A DNA stretch of 64,000 nucleotides from contig CM024179.1 of assembly GCA_013433145.1 (NCBI GenBank), positions 4,512,501-4,576,500 on the forward strand. Reading direction: 5' to 3'. The stretch comes from Ascaris suum. Its lineage: Eukaryota > Nematoda > Chromadorea > Rhabditida > Ascarididae. Shown piece after piece: positions 1 through 11,205 of the stretch. The notes under the pieces are model-generated. The model had not been told where the DNA came from, searched no databases, and saw only the letters and a program-made list of their open reading frames with translations. Both the position numbers and the translations under genes were made by a program. Each line of letters begins with the position of its first letter. The first letter of the stretch is position 1.

Positions 1-50
1 ATAGAGTATTTACTAAATCCTCGCGAATGGACACCGTGGCGATCGATGTC

Positions 51-479
51 TTATTTGCAGTTTTCCGCATTTTTGCTGATTGTTTCAAAAACAGCGATGC
101 AATGTGCGTCTGCAAATACGAAATGCTTGCACGGTCCCAATAAGCGTTTCACGTTGCCAACAATGATAACATGCTTTGGTGATTGTGCCACGAAAATAAT
201 GTATTGCATGCCTTCCGCTTCGGAAATGCATTGCACGATGACTGCAATCCGCTCGACGTTTATTTCCTGATTCACCTGGAGCAGATTGTAGATTTCACCT
301 TTAACGATCCCTTCTATTAATGCAGTGCTTTTATTTGATTGAAAATATTTTGAAATATGGTGGTGAGGTTTTTGTGGTAGGCGACATGCAGCAGAATATA
401 CAGAAGAGTGATCGTTGTGGCTAAAGACGGTTTCGCAAATATAAATCTCCTTCGTTAGTATTGAACTGCGGTCCGTCAC
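51..479 (-). CDS. Unassigned open frame, possible exon
   Basis: A 142-codon open frame on the minus strand. Its second half has a balanced, globular-looking composition (for example VNVERIAVIVQCIS and KHVIIVGNVKRLL), while its first half reads less like protein. A real exon may therefore start inside the frame, near 340. It lies downstream of the minus-strand relic at 530-973 and could be the next exon of the same locus. I recognise no family. About six frames of this length are expected by chance in a window this size, so length alone is not evidence. Confidence 0.25.
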   Translation of the reverse strand: MTDRSSILTKEIYICETVFSHNDHSSVYSAACRLPQKPHHHISKYFQSNKSTALIEGIVKGEIYNLLQVNQEINVERIAVIVQCISEAEGMQYIIFVAQSPKHVIIVGNVKRLLGPCKHFVFADAHCIAVFETISKNAENCK

Positions 480-529
480 AGTCTACTTTTCCATAATTTC
501 AGCGATTACAGATGAAAAGCGCGCTGAAC

Positions 530-973
530 TTATGATGGGCGGAGTCCCCTGATATGATCAGCTGCCAGTTCTCCCATTGTGCCCTTGTAGTAGGAGTAAA
601 ATAATTCCACATTGGCCAAACAAGAATTCACTAGCTTCTCCAGCTTGCTATCATTTACCGTGAGTTATTGGTTCAATTTTGCCCCTCGATGTACTGGCTG
701 TAACAGAATATAGTGACCATCTATGTACTTCTTTGAAATTACGCCACACACGTTCACCTTGACCTTTATTTCTCCTTGTTCTCGATAAACCACGTCAACT
801 GATGTATCATTTGTCATGGTTATTGGTGATTGCAGCTTTACTTCCTTGAGCTTTATTCGTGGGGAATTTGCATATGCAGATCTCGATAAAGGGTTTGATT
901 TTGTTGTGCTCAGGAATAACTGCGTGGATGGGGACAGATGAAGTGCCTTTCCATTCAGCGCACTATGGGCGTT
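530..973 (-). pseudogene. Coding relic of unknown family with one internal stop
   Basis: Reading the minus strand from a good acceptor (TTATCATCAG, ending at 974) gives about 147 codons in a single frame, ending in TAA at 530-532. The frame is broken once, by TAA at 665-667. The text on both sides of this stop looks like protein: GVISKKYIDGHYILLQP before it, and KLEKLVNSCLANVELFYSYY after it. That continuity suggests one coding sequence with a nonsense mutation rather than two genes. A short unseen intron is the alternative. I do not recognise the family, and the call rests on frame continuity and composition, so it is tentative. Confidence 0.33.
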
Positions 974-2254
974 CTGATGATAAATAAATGTAAGGTGTTA
1001 GTTTATCGAACAGAGAAATGAATGCACATGATCCATGACGGCTCCTTTGATTCAGTCATCTCCCGGAAAGAGTGAATGCACATCCTTCCTGCTTGAGGCA
1101 GAGCAATGTGTAAATACAACAGCTTGTTTGAGCATGTGCTAATGTGGTGTTGTGCGTGTTTTAATGGCAGAGTACCCAAGAACATGCGGACTTGATTTTT
1201 ACCTGTCATCCACCTACAGCTTCACGGGCGTGACTAATCATCATTAGATGGTGATTGCAAAAGCAAATATGGGAACTGAGCTATCTTCTTTTGCAGTTAG
1301 TAACTAGCATCTAATGGTATTCTGTTTGTTCTTGTGGCGAATGATGCAGAAAATCTCGAGGGTCCCACACGGCTGCCCGCACATCTCACATTTAGGTTTC
1401 AGTGTACGCTTTCCCTGAACAGACTACGTCCGCTGTATCCATCTCTGTGCACGTCTGAAATGTTTTTTGTTTGCGGTCTTCTTAATTATCGGTATTTTCT
1501 TGAAGTATTTCTTGTGAGCATGCTTCTTCCACAAATAATCTCCTCGAATAGAAATGCACCTTCCCCGAGCGTTTCACGGATTTTCACACGTTCTTCGAAA
1601 TCATAAAACACCATAGACGGTATCGTAGATAAGTGAGCTGTACTCGTGAAATACTTCATAGATTTTCTAGTTCGCTGGGTGCGGCTACTGGGCGAATGGG
1701 TGTATGCCACACATGGAAGGAAAAAATGTTGTCCTTCAAGTGCACCCTTGAAGAAGTGGTTGAGGGCTTTACCCTTCAATGAAGCTTTTAGAGACTATAG
1801 GAGTGGAAGGATGCTGATTTGAAGACGTCTGGGACAAGGTATAAAATGTTTGGCTGGGTGGATACTAGAACAGCCAAGAGAAGAACAAGCCATTTGCAAG
1901 CTCGCGTGAACAACTATATCAACCTGTTTTCTTCTCATTTTCTTGTCACGAGAAAATCGCTTATTTTTATACTCGGAGCAGAGTTTCTTCATATTGCTGC
2001 GGCCGCAGCAGATTGATATGGGGACAGCTACACTTTTTGTACCACTTTCAAGGCTGATTTGGTAACGATTTACAATTATGGGGGGATTCATCGATAACTA
2101 TAATTCGGTGGGCGGCGTAATCATGCCTTCGAATTCAATCATTTTGCTATCTCAATTTGCAGTTTACGGCTGAAATTTGCGTATCTTCGGTTCAAAAGAT
2201 TTCGATGAGCTCCATTAAGGACAAGAGTTATTTTCTTATATTTCACAGTCGTAG
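974..2254. other. No supported gene
   Basis: Several minus-strand frames of 68-98 codons occur here (1003-1209, 1486-1779, 1795-2091). None has a recognisable motif or phase-consistent splice sites. They could be upstream exons of the relic at 530-973, but I cannot show this. Confidence 0.4.
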
Positions 2255-2418
2255 GGAAGTTGGATTCCTATGTCAGAGCTTGTTAAGCTCGACCACGAAA
2301 CGTACCTCTCGGAGCTTATATTCCTTCATCGTTACGACATTATTATTGGGCAGGATGAGAGTCCAGAATGCCTTGATAGAACTATTTACACGAATTACGC
2401 AACTCGATCGATTCGTTG
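2255..2418 (+). CDS. Candidate internal exon, unknown protein
   Basis: An open segment between an acceptor (CACAGTCGTAG, ending at 2254) and a donor (GTTG then GTAACG at 2419). It encodes about 54 residues rich in charged and aromatic residues, including SELVKLDHETYLSELIF and HRYDIIIGQDESPECLD. The exon ends in phase 2. No partner exon of matching phase was found in the next 2 kb and the family is not recognised. Support comes from splice-site quality plus composition only. Confidence 0.33.
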
Positions 2419-3336
2419 GTAACGAACATTTTGATCTTGCTTGACGCTGTAGGGAGCTGTACCACCTTTTCGGCGGACGTAGTCATAGGCATTGAGTGAT
2501 GGAGATGACCGCGTTCCAAACCATTTTTTCAGTGGATCTTTGTCCATAAGTTGGAGCGATTTTGGATCTCGGTTTGTATTTATTTCTCTTCAAACAAAGG
2601 TACCGCTGACACGTTTATAACTCAGATGTGCTTTTGCTTTGCTTTCATGTTCGAGTTCCACTTTGCTTCCTCCATTCATTTCTCCTAAACTGAATGTCCG
2701 ACGTGCATACATTGAGGCGCACTTTAATGAACACCCCTCGCAAAAGTTAAGCCCCCGTGGTGCCACTTCGCCAATCTCTATTCGCCTGGATTTCTGCCTG
2801 TTGGCATGGGAAGTTGCAATAACGCCATTTCGAGGGATGAGAGTCGATGCTTCGGTTCACTCAACATTCTATTTTATCGCTCTTAGTCGTTTCTTTGCGA
2901 AACCTAAATCCCGTCTTCTTTAGAAACGTATAGGAACCGGCGACCTTTGCTAGTCTAAGAAGAAATATTACCTTTTACGGTCTGTAGAGTGGCATCCAGG
3001 AAAGAGCTTCACCTCGAACGAGTGGTGCAGAATTAGTGAGCGAAATGCAGCCCGCAGTTATCGAAACGCGTTAAAAACTCAATGCAATTTTGAAGTTAGA
3101 TGTTAGAGTCTTCTCTCTTCATCTCTTCAACATCTATCCTCTGCTAATCGCATTTTGCGGACAGTTGCGCTTTGCTCATGCGTATGTCATTTGAGGATCG
3201 AAGTCTGTCCTTCTATGTGCCTTACTTCTCGAAGTTCTCCTATGTGGCTTACTTTCCGACGCCCTAAATTTAAAATCCCATAAACTCGTCGAAGTAAATT
3301 TCATCGCTTGCACCACTCTTTAATATAAGACATAAA

Positions 3337-3441
3337 ATGAATCCTCACAGCGAACCACCTGATCAGTTGAGTGCTGCTGATCCCTCCCAACAAACAACTC
3401 TCTGCACTATAAAAGAACTTATAAGTAAATGCGTGATTTAG
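3337..3441 (+). CDS. Short ATG-initiated frame, possible first exon
   Basis: A 34-codon frame beginning with ATG at 3337 and ending in TAG at 3439-3441. The start MNPHSEPPDQLSAAD is hydrophilic and proline-rich, as in many N-termini. A weak donor (TGC then GTGATT) lies just before the stop. A possible short later exon in this strand is at 4211-4254, after a CAATTGTCAG acceptor, reading GLFGFTEAELRSFL then stop. Nothing links the two directly. Confidence 0.14.
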   Translation: MNPHSEPPDQLSAADPSQQTTLCTIKELISKCVI

Positions 3442-4314
3442 GGGATTTCGCTTTTCGAAAGATTATACGTTAACTGTGGAGGCGGTAGATTCATATGCGA
3501 AGGTTCCTCATGGTAACTTTTTTCTTAATCTAACGAAGGATACAAAAGGCGGCGAAACAGGTAGTTGTTCTCAGTTATCTATCAAATATCCCGACTGAAT
3601 TTATGAAACTTAAGTGTTAAATCTGAAACATTTGGTATGAATTTCTCTTGTCTTGCACTTTCGCCCTTAATTTATTCGTATTAATTTTCTAAGTGCTTCT
3701 GTTGCGATATTGAATACCTGAGTGATGTTGATATCTGTGCAAAACTTGAAGTGAACGAAGGAAGTGAAAAAAACGGTCAACGCTCCACCATAATGAATAA
3801 ACCACAGCTGCAAGGATGGATGAGGCGCGATTATGTTTATGGCCATTTCAGGTAATCATGAATAAAATTTAGCTCTCCCTCGTATCCGTTCTCAGAAGTG
3901 TTGCATTACGGCTGCATTTTGGCATAGTAAAAGCTAGCATGAGTGCGTTGCATTCTACCACTCTCGAAGAAAGCGAGCGTATCTTATGGCTGGTCATCGT
4001 GTCGATAAGGATTCTGATATTTTTGCGCTAATCATTATTCATCGAGTCTTTGCACGAGTTGCGCCGCATCTAATGTATACAGCAGAGTTGGAATTTATAA
4101 GGAACGATGAATCTTTTGCAAAACACTATTAGAAATGGTCGACCCAGTTAAAGGATGGAATGTGGGTATATTATTGCGCTTGTTTCTTTTTATTTTTTCG
4201 CAATTGTCAGGGGCTGTTTGGGTTTACTGAAGCTGAACTGCGAAGCTTCCTCTAGCACCCTTCTCTAGCTGTTTTTTTCTTGCATGTGGATGCACGTATG
4301 AGCCTGTTAAAGGG
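3442..4314. other. Gene-poor stretch
   Basis: No frame of useful length, no recognisable repeat and no RNA gene seen. The only candidate element is the possible tiny terminal exon at 4211-4254. Confidence 0.5.
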
Positions 4315-4904
4315 TTAACAGTGAGTCCTCGATCCTCCTTCATGTAAACGGTAGGCACAAACCGGCGGGTCGCATTCACGACCTGGAACGACCGGTTCAG
4401 CTTTATGCCTTCTCGGCGGTGTTCGTTGTTCCATCCCTGCCATCGTCAGTTGCTTCAAACGCTTCCATTTCCAGGTATCCTCAAGTAGGTCTAGGTGTAC
4501 CACAGACATACACACCATAAAGCGCTGTACTCGGCGCGATGATTTCGCTACTACTAACCGAGAGTTAGCGCAACATTGTGGTGTTCGATTGAGGGATGCA
4601 AGAACGCTTGTCACGCTATCCTTCATGGCGAGGTTTACCGCTTGTTTGTGACGTCTTATCATAGAGCTCACTAAGTTCTGCTGACTTGTAAGAAATTCCC
4701 TCTTTGCAAATTTGCTTCAACGCTAAAATGTTTCCAGCAAAGTCTTTGCCACATCGCTTCTTTTGCCTTGCTCATCGAGCAACTAGGCTTCAATATCTTT
4801 GCGGCGGTCCACTGGTGGAGTTGCCTTAGCATGTATTTCACCACTTCTTCCGATCGTCGGGTTTCGTGGGCGAATAACAGGTGATAAAAAGCACAAGAAT
4901 GCAT
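4315..4904 (-). CDS. Two adjoining open frames of uncertain reality
   Basis: The minus strand carries frames of 77 codons (4671-4904) and 118 codons (4315-4671) that meet in different frames. A third frame across the junction also looks protein-like (GISYKSAELSELYDKT). When three overlapping readings all look plausible, none can be trusted. There is no family motif and no clear splice pair. This may be decayed coding DNA or chance. Confidence 0.15.
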
Positions 4905-5299
4905 TTTAGCCCGACCGAACGCCCTTGCGAACTGTTTAGTAAAGACCCACTTCTCTGAGCCGTTGTTAAATGCGACGCAATTGGAGTAGAAATGACTTGG
5001 TCAGTTGTTAAATGCGCAGACTTTTCGGCCATACGTAAGAGTCTGTTGTATTTCCGAACTTAATGCGCCCCATTGAAATTTAATAGAAGATATCAGCATA
5101 AGGTGCAGACTGTATCTGCCAAATCTCATGACCCTGTTTTGTGTTCTTGAGTTGAATTCATTGACCAAGTTGATAGAAACAAAGATGTGTGCTTACATGT
5201 GATGTTGCTACTACGCGTTCTGCAGGTGCAAATTTTAAAAAGCACATAAAACAGTAATTGTGGTGCTTTGGTGGCTTAAAACTGTTACGTTCGCTTGGT

Positions 5300-5317
5300 T
5301 TCGCGATTAATCGCGAA
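5300..5317. repeat. Perfect 18-bp palindrome
   Basis: TTCGCGATTAATCGCGAA is its own reverse complement over all 18 bases. It could be a dimeric protein-binding site or the remains of a fold-back element. No gene start is evident next to it. Confidence 0.9.
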
Positions 5318-5382
5318 TTGAGCTTAAGAAGAAACAAACTGGAATTCATTGAGGTGAATACGATGAACGTTTGCGATTAAGA

Positions 5383-5462
5383 AAGTGCAAGAGAGCAGCT
5401 GAAAGGGCTATTCGCGAATGGTTGCCACCAAAAAGTACAAGAGATTTGCTGAAAGGCCATTC
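5383..5462. repeat. Two-copy imperfect tandem repeat, period 50 bp
   Basis: A 30-31 base unit occurs at 5383-5413 and 5433-5462. Both copies begin AAGT, share CAAGAGA, then GCTGAAAGG, and end in ATTC. The conserved core is about 85 percent identical and the linker is not conserved. It lies 70-150 bases after the 18-bp palindrome. Confidence 0.8.
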
Positions 5463-5665
5463 AAAGGTTACGGTGACCGAAATAGAAAGCGGCTGGCAAA
5501 AATTTTGGCGGGTGGGCAGTTTGGTTGGAACGACGCTGTAAATGTGGCGTCGCTCCATTGATGAACAGATCTGATCATTTAGCAAAGGAAACGTCTTCAA
5601 TACAACCTGACGCCAAAGGGCAACTAGCGACCCATTATAGGGCATGAGGAACTCCACCTCCAGCT

Positions 5666-5737
5666 CAGTTTAGTTTAGTTTAGTTCAGTTCAGTCCTGCA
5701 GACCAGATCGTATTGAGAAGCCCGTAGTTGTGGGCTT
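5666..5737. repeat. YAGTT pentamer repeat followed by a small hairpin
   Basis: Six tandem units of the form (C/T)AGTT occupy 5666-5695, the last with a final C. At 5718-5737, AAGCCC and GGGCTT form a six-base stem around an eight-base loop. With the palindrome and tandem repeat just upstream, this makes a 440-bp repeat-rich cluster that may be the edge of a dispersed element. Confidence 0.7.
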
Positions 5738-5959
5738 GTTCCCTATAACAGGATCCGGGCCTTTGTAGGCAGGTGTCGTCTGATAAACCGGGATCTTCCA
5801 AGAGGGCCTATCGAATGTGAGTTTTTAAGAACTTAATTTTATTCTTTCACTTGCGTTATTTGTTGGAAACTCTTCATCGACTCCACGAGAGAAGTCGACA
5901 CACTTGTTAAGCGTGACTAAGGGCGTTCAGTTTAGCACTGCTGGCTTAAGTGACGATGA

Positions 5960-6280
5960 TTGAGCAGGACTGAATATGCTCGTTCTTTTCGGACCAGTGA
6001 TGTATGCTCAGAACTAATCGCCGGTCTCCGCTTTTCTATGGGTCGCACTGACTTGGCGGACACAGAATTTGGTGCAGCAATTGCAAATATTTTGAAAAGA
6101 AGAAACGACGTTGTTAGGGCGTTCTCGGCAACACTGGAAATTCGCATAAAAGCTGAGGATTACTTCAATATTCAACCTTGGATGTTCGCAAGGGTGCTCC
6201 TTGCACCAACCATACCTTCTTTTTTGGAAGACAGTGACTACCGATCGCAGATGTTCAACAGTGCGACTGCTAAACCGTAA
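5960..6280 (+). CDS. Unassigned 106-codon open frame
   Basis: The middle of the frame (AAIANILKRRNDVVRAFS, then LEIRIKAEDYFNIQ) is helix-like and charged. No family, signal or splice pair is apparent. A minus-strand frame at 5932-6147 overlaps but is less protein-like. Frames of this length are common by chance here. Confidence 0.2.
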   Translation: MSRTEYARSFRTSDVCSELIAGLRFSMGRTDLADTEFGAAIANILKRRNDVVRAFSATLEIRIKAEDYFNIQPWMFARVLLAPTIPSFLEDSDYRSQMFNSATAKP

Positions 6281-7684
6281 GCCCCCTAGCAGTGTTTTTT
6301 ATAAGTTGCTGCTGCTATGGTGGTCGATTTCTTGCAGATTTATAGGTTCCCGCTGTTGGGTATGGCCCTAAAGAGCCAACCCAAGATATCTGTTTGTGAT
6401 GTAACAGTGATATCATTGATCGTATTCGCGCCATGTCATTGATCGACTTATGTGCTTTTGATCTGCCTGAAGGCGGTCCTCAGCCCGTCTGAGTCAGTGT
6501 TCTCCATCGACGGCTCTATGATCCGCAGCTTTCTTGGTTCGCATCGACCTCTCCAGTTTGCCCGTTATGAGCTGATTTGCCCATCCGATAAGCGACTTCG
6601 ACTACCCTCGCGTCTCTTCGCGCCCAACTCGGTCTCCCTCACTCAGTCACAACACTCTCCAGTGCCTATCTATGAACACCAGGTCCATAACTTAGCGCCT
6701 TCCAAAGGAACAGCAGAAGAGACGTGAGGTCGGAAGGGTACCTGTAGTCTGAGGGGAAGGAGGACATGCAGTCTTCCAAGATTTCGGAAGAGCCTTATCC
6801 AAGGAAGTCTGCTCAACAGTGACTGGTTTAATGTTGTAGTTGATGAGAATGATGATGGGAGGAGTGTGTTGAGGCACTCCATTCATAATTCTTTACATGT
6901 TGTCTTACGAAACTAGGCGACAGCATTGAGATTTTCATCAGCCTCCTTGCACGACCATCCAAAAGTTCCCCAAATATAACCAGATTCCTCGATGTCTTTC
7001 CCAACATTTTGAGCATGATTGTTTTCCTATCTTACTTTTAGTTGAAGATCTATACAGCTTTAAGTAATGATAAGGCAGAAATCAGAATAGTATGTAAAGG
7101 ACTGAAATAATGAATAGGCCCTATAGCTTCCTTCATCCCAAAAATATTCACAAGAAACTCTTTCCCTACCAGTAACTGAACTACAATTTTTGGCTTATTC
7201 ACCTTCATTGAAATTCCCTTCTCCGAAACACCACAACACACTTAAAGCTTCAGGTCGTTGATTACGACCTCTACTGAAGATGTGATTTGTTACCTGGTGA
7301 GCTATAATTGCCCAACAATTGAGCTGATTCTTTCATTTCTGCATAGTTACAGTCGCGCGACCGCTCCCTCCCCTTCCTCATTCTCTCTTTGCATTAGTTA
7401 CCTACGACGTCTTGAATGCTCTTACAAATAAACATGACATGTTTGTGTACGTGCCCATGATTAGCTCCAATATCACTAACTTCAGATCTCGATAATACGG
7501 TCTCTTCTGCTCGAACGTGCTTAGTTGCTCGCAGAACACTACCAGCTGCAATGTGTAGGTTACTCACTCTGCCTGACGTTTACTTGGTTTACTGGGGCGT
7601 CATATTTTGGCGAATGATTTAAATGCGACCCGCCTAGTTAAACTAATCCGATGTTTCCAATCAGTAACTTATGCCTCTCTTCAG
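6281..7684. other. No supported gene
   Basis: Overlapping frames on both strands at 6452-6886 contradict one another. I see nothing convincing between 6900 and 7680. Confidence 0.4.
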
Positions 7685-7841
7685 TGATTTCACAATTAAG
7701 ACACCTGATGGTAACGTCGAATCGGTTCGTTATCTGCTTTATCTGACCATCGATCGAATTCACGTTGAGGTGGATAAGAACCCGAATATTCACTTCATTG
7801 CTATTAATTTCCACAAGGCTATTGTTGAGGAGGTTCGCTGA
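7685..7841 (+). CDS. Candidate exon, unknown protein
   Basis: After a pyrimidine-rich acceptor (TGCCTCTCTTCAG, ending at 7684) the plus strand stays open to TGA at 7839-7841, encoding 52 residues. The text is strikingly regular: TPDGNVESVRYLLYLTIDR, then IHFIAINFHKAIVEEVR. The alternating hydrophobic pattern suggests beta-strands and a helix. It may be the last exon of a gene or continue through a missed donor. It lies 1.6 kb before a two-exon 3' gene end on the same strand and could belong to it. I do not recognise the family. Confidence 0.38.
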
Positions 7842-9435
7842 CTGTTGTGAAAAGATTAATCTGATCTACATCCGTTTTTTCTTCTTTTGCTTCAAGGAAG
7901 CCTGTTTGCATGTAGCAAAGCGATGCGCAAGGAGACTTTCTTTCAACTGCGGTTAGCGACACATCTATTAACGCTGTAAAATTCAGAATGTTTCGGTACA
8001 AAGGAAATATTTAGCAAGAAGTACCTATCCTCGGGGGAGGACAGCCGGTATCGCAGAAGATGGCATTGGCGCCCGTCGAACTTTCTACTGCCCCTGTTTT
8101 CGTCCTAGCAGAATATGCGCTGAGGCAAGGGCGTGAGCTCTCAGATTTTTGAGTTTGCTGGATATCTTTAGTTCGCACATGAGAAAACCCGTCGGTCGCA
8201 TCAAGAAATCCGATTGGTGCAAAATATGATCGATCAGACATACGTTAGTATCACATGCTCTAGCTAACGTTTAGTCCATCCCAGACTCAGAATTCGTCCA
8301 AATGCGAATGCGAACCCTATAAACAGTTGTGCGCATTTTTTACAACCATACCAGCGCGCCACCTTTAATCACATTTATTTTCCTGTCCCGATCTTATCGA
8401 CACTGGCGTACAGGTAACTCAGCACGCGTTATAAGCGCATAACATCAACAGTCAGGTTAGAACTTGTTGTATTTGCAACATCTTGCTATATAAGTACATG
8501 CTCAGTGTCATACGCTAGTCCAACAGTCTGATAACCAAACATCGAATCTGAGCACGAGTGAAAGTTAGCAAAGGAAGGCATAGTTAGATGTTAACTGTTT
8601 CTATCCACATAATCTCGTCCCAGCTGTCATCAATTCTGGCTGATCTCGTTAAACGCTTCCCAAGCACGCTCCATTATGTTCCCATCTGCACTGTTGGCGC
8701 CTGAGCAAATAATAATGAAAAATTGAATCTTTCGCAGTGTCCCAGTGATTGACCATCAGCTTGGATAGCTGTATGTCGCGAGCTTGAACCGTTCAGCAAA
8801 CGGTACTTTGTCATCCAACGACGACGTAAACGATGACAAACCAATTCAACAATTTATTCCACTGTGGCGACTCTTAAACGAATCCTTTACAGTTGAAAGT
8901 GAACAAAACTTGCATGTTCAATTTATTAGTTTAGCTATAAAATTAATGAGAGCAATCTAACGGTTCTCGATAATTGGCGGAGATTTGCTGATTCAACACT
9001 CATTGATCCGACACTGGGGTGAGAACATTTAGTATGAACTGTTGCCCACAAGCTCTATTCGCTGAGTAAGTGGGGAGAATTAAACGTTTTTGACTGAACT
9101 TGTTAGTGGTCAAATGTAATCGTTTTCGCTGTTTTTCCGTTTCAAAAACATGTTATTACGCAGTAGACAAGGGCGTGGATGATACACTTTTATTTGCTCG
9201 AGTACTCTTGTTTTGCTGCCTATTCAGACAGATACGCGATCCCACATGAGATATCACCTGGCGATTATTTTCAGAAGATCTTTCATATACAGTTGGCATG
9301 CAGGGGGAAGTTTGGTGAAAGATAGTCGAAGCTTGTCTAGGATTGGAATCTTTACGCGGGAATCAACTTGCGAAGTGAATGCAGTAACCGCGAAAATGAG
9401 ACAAATATATGGGATACACGTCATACAGGTTTTAG
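7842..9435. other. Probable intron or intergenic DNA
   Basis: A 76-codon minus-strand frame (8011-8241) and a 76-codon plus-strand frame (9213-9443) lie here without splice or motif support. If 7685-7841 and 9436-9682 belong to one gene, this is intronic. Confidence 0.35.
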
Positions 9436-9682
9436 ATGGTTAATTATGCATTGAAAGGTTCGTTCGGCTTATTCGATTCCTCTGCGGAGACGCTGGACGA
9501 ATTTCTCGCTTGCATCCGGCTGTATCGCCCACATCGCTACTGGGGCCTCATTCATCGAATCACTGAACATTTGAGAGACAAGCTGGTCAAGGTGAGGTCA
9601 CGTAACTTCGATGCCAATTCTCGGTGTTTTCTAGGTGCTGGGACTTACTTGTGAAGCGGCCGACGAGGTTACCAGTTATTAA
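9436..9682 (+). CDS. Two-exon 3' end of a gene, unknown product
   Basis: The first exon (9436-9591) follows the acceptor AGGTTTTAG and encodes 52 residues including FDSSAETLDEFLACIRLYR and YWGLIHRITEHLRDKL. It ends in AAG before a GTGAGG donor. A 43-base intron (9592-9634) ends in TTTTCTAG. The second exon (9635-9682) continues in phase 0 with VLGLTCEAADEVTSY and then TAA. AATAAA begins one base after the stop codon. Donor, acceptor, phase, stop and poly(A) signal all agree, and the intron size is normal for nematodes. The first exon could start with the ATG at 9436 or join an upstream exon. The family is not recognised; the product looks soluble and alpha-helical. Confidence 0.45.
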
Positions 9683-9683
9683 C

Positions 9684-9689
9684 AATAAA
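9684..9689 (+). promoter_or_regulatory. Poly(A) signal AATAAA
   Basis: A canonical AATAAA lies one base after the TAA of the two-exon gene end at 9436-9682. This would give an unusually short 3' untranslated region. Confidence 0.45.
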
Positions 9690-10100
9690 TGAAGAATTTC
9701 AATGAGTAAGTGGTGCATGTGCCACTTTTGCACTTTGACCTAGCAGGCATACCGGTGCTGTAAATTGTGAAAGTGAAGAAACATGGTTATACAACTGGCG
9801 ATATATTTGTGTCCTTGTTGGATATCATCTGCGCTTAGGCCAGATGACTCCATTTTGCTTTGAACTGCTGGACAACCATGTACTGCGCAACCATAATCAT
9901 GTTGTAGATACCAGTCGATGAGTGCAATTGCCACGCAAACTGTCTGCACATACAATTCGCTCGGTTGCGTAGTTAATTATCGGGCCAGACAGAGCAGTGG
10001 CTCTTTTATCGTTTTTGAGCGTCATCACGCAGACCCTAAAGTCTGCCCAGACCAATCCACATGTTCCATTATGTCGTTAGTGGAAGCCATTTTATAAAAA

Positions 10101-10594
10101 TTGCAGATAGCTAAACTGTCTGCCTTGTCCCGCTGTCTGAGATTTGCACTCCTCCCTCACCCCACTCCGCTCCTTTATCAGCCTGATTTGGAGAAGATCC
10201 TCACAGTGGTCATAATTTGGCCAGGTCACGTGCAGTCGGATGAGCCTGCTTCAGAAAATGTAACTTTTAAATACAGGTGGAATGGCACTGCGACTTCCCG
10301 TGATTGCATTGCAAAGGAGCGGAGCCGGTGGCAACGTGCAAGGAGCAAAATGGTCACGCCCTGCCCAATCCGCTCCACTTCTACGAAAATGTTTCCGAAA
10401 TAGGTGCTTTGCGCACTTTAGGCGAAAATTTTAGTCATGAACGAAAATTCGGGAAAGTTTTGGAAACAGCTCTACTGTTATCAGCTTATCAAACGGGAGC
10501 CGCGAACGAAGTCGTAGTGATCGAGATATTTGAGGAGAAGCATCGACTTTCAACAAAACGGCTTGCTTCGCTCCATTTAATTGTCAGCGGATGA
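10101..10594 (+). pseudogene. Frame-shifted coding stretch, unknown family
   Basis: Two plus-strand frames overlap by 100 bases. The first, 10101-10403, contains LEKILTVVIIWPGHVQSDE. The second, 10304-10594, contains ALRTLGENFSHERKFGKVL and ANEVVVIEIFEEKHR. Each is most protein-like outside the overlap, as expected if one reading frame was broken by a small insertion or deletion around 10310-10400. The second frame is extended upstream by GTG GAA TGG but meets TGA near 10300. There is no recognisable domain. Chance overlap of two open frames is the main alternative. Confidence 0.3.
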
Positions 10595-11016
10595 CCATAA
10601 TGAACTTTCGTGTCCAAGTTTATTTAAATGCATTTTCGGTTCCCATCATTTTGTTGATCTTATCAAAATTTGGAGGTGAAATAGCATCGCCGTTCCGTAA
10701 AATTTCGGTTTACCCGCTGAACATATATTCCTCATGAATTTCGGATATAAATATTTCCGGAGACGCGCAATGCTTTAAACGCTTTTTTCTTCGCAAATGG
10801 AGCGCGGATAACAAAAAAATTCTCAACTCTCTTTGTTATTCCAAATTATTAAATCAAAAATTTTCAACGCATAAATGCAATGCTTTAAGAAGTTTTGCTT
10901 TGGCTATGCTTTCCCACATCATCACGAACTGTCGTTAGTGGGTGGACGCTGTAGTTGAATATTTGGATTAAATGAACAATTCTGCTTTACATATACGTGT
11001 GAAATTATCCGCTAAA

Positions 11017-11205
11017 TTTGCTTTGTTTCATGTCATCTTCAACGAAACAGTCGGTCACTAAAACCGTAGTTAGAAATAAATGAGAGAAGGATTTTGAACC
11101 GTAGAAAGGACTTTGCTTTGTTTCAAATCGTAGAAATAAACGATATGAGGCAGAAATAAACGATAGAACTAAACTTAAGAGGGATTTTGAACGGTACGCT
11201 TTCAA
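11017..11205. repeat. Degenerate tandem duplication, period about 94 bp
   Basis: Three landmarks recur at nearly constant offset. TTTGCTTTGTTTCA is at 11017 and 11112. GGATTTTGAAC(C/G)GTA is at 11089 and 11182. An AGAAATAAA(T/C)GA motif lies between them in each copy. The second copy carries an extra direct repeat, AGAAATAAACGATA at 11132 and 11152. The pattern fits an old duplication of one roughly 94-base unit followed by small changes. Confidence 0.75.
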
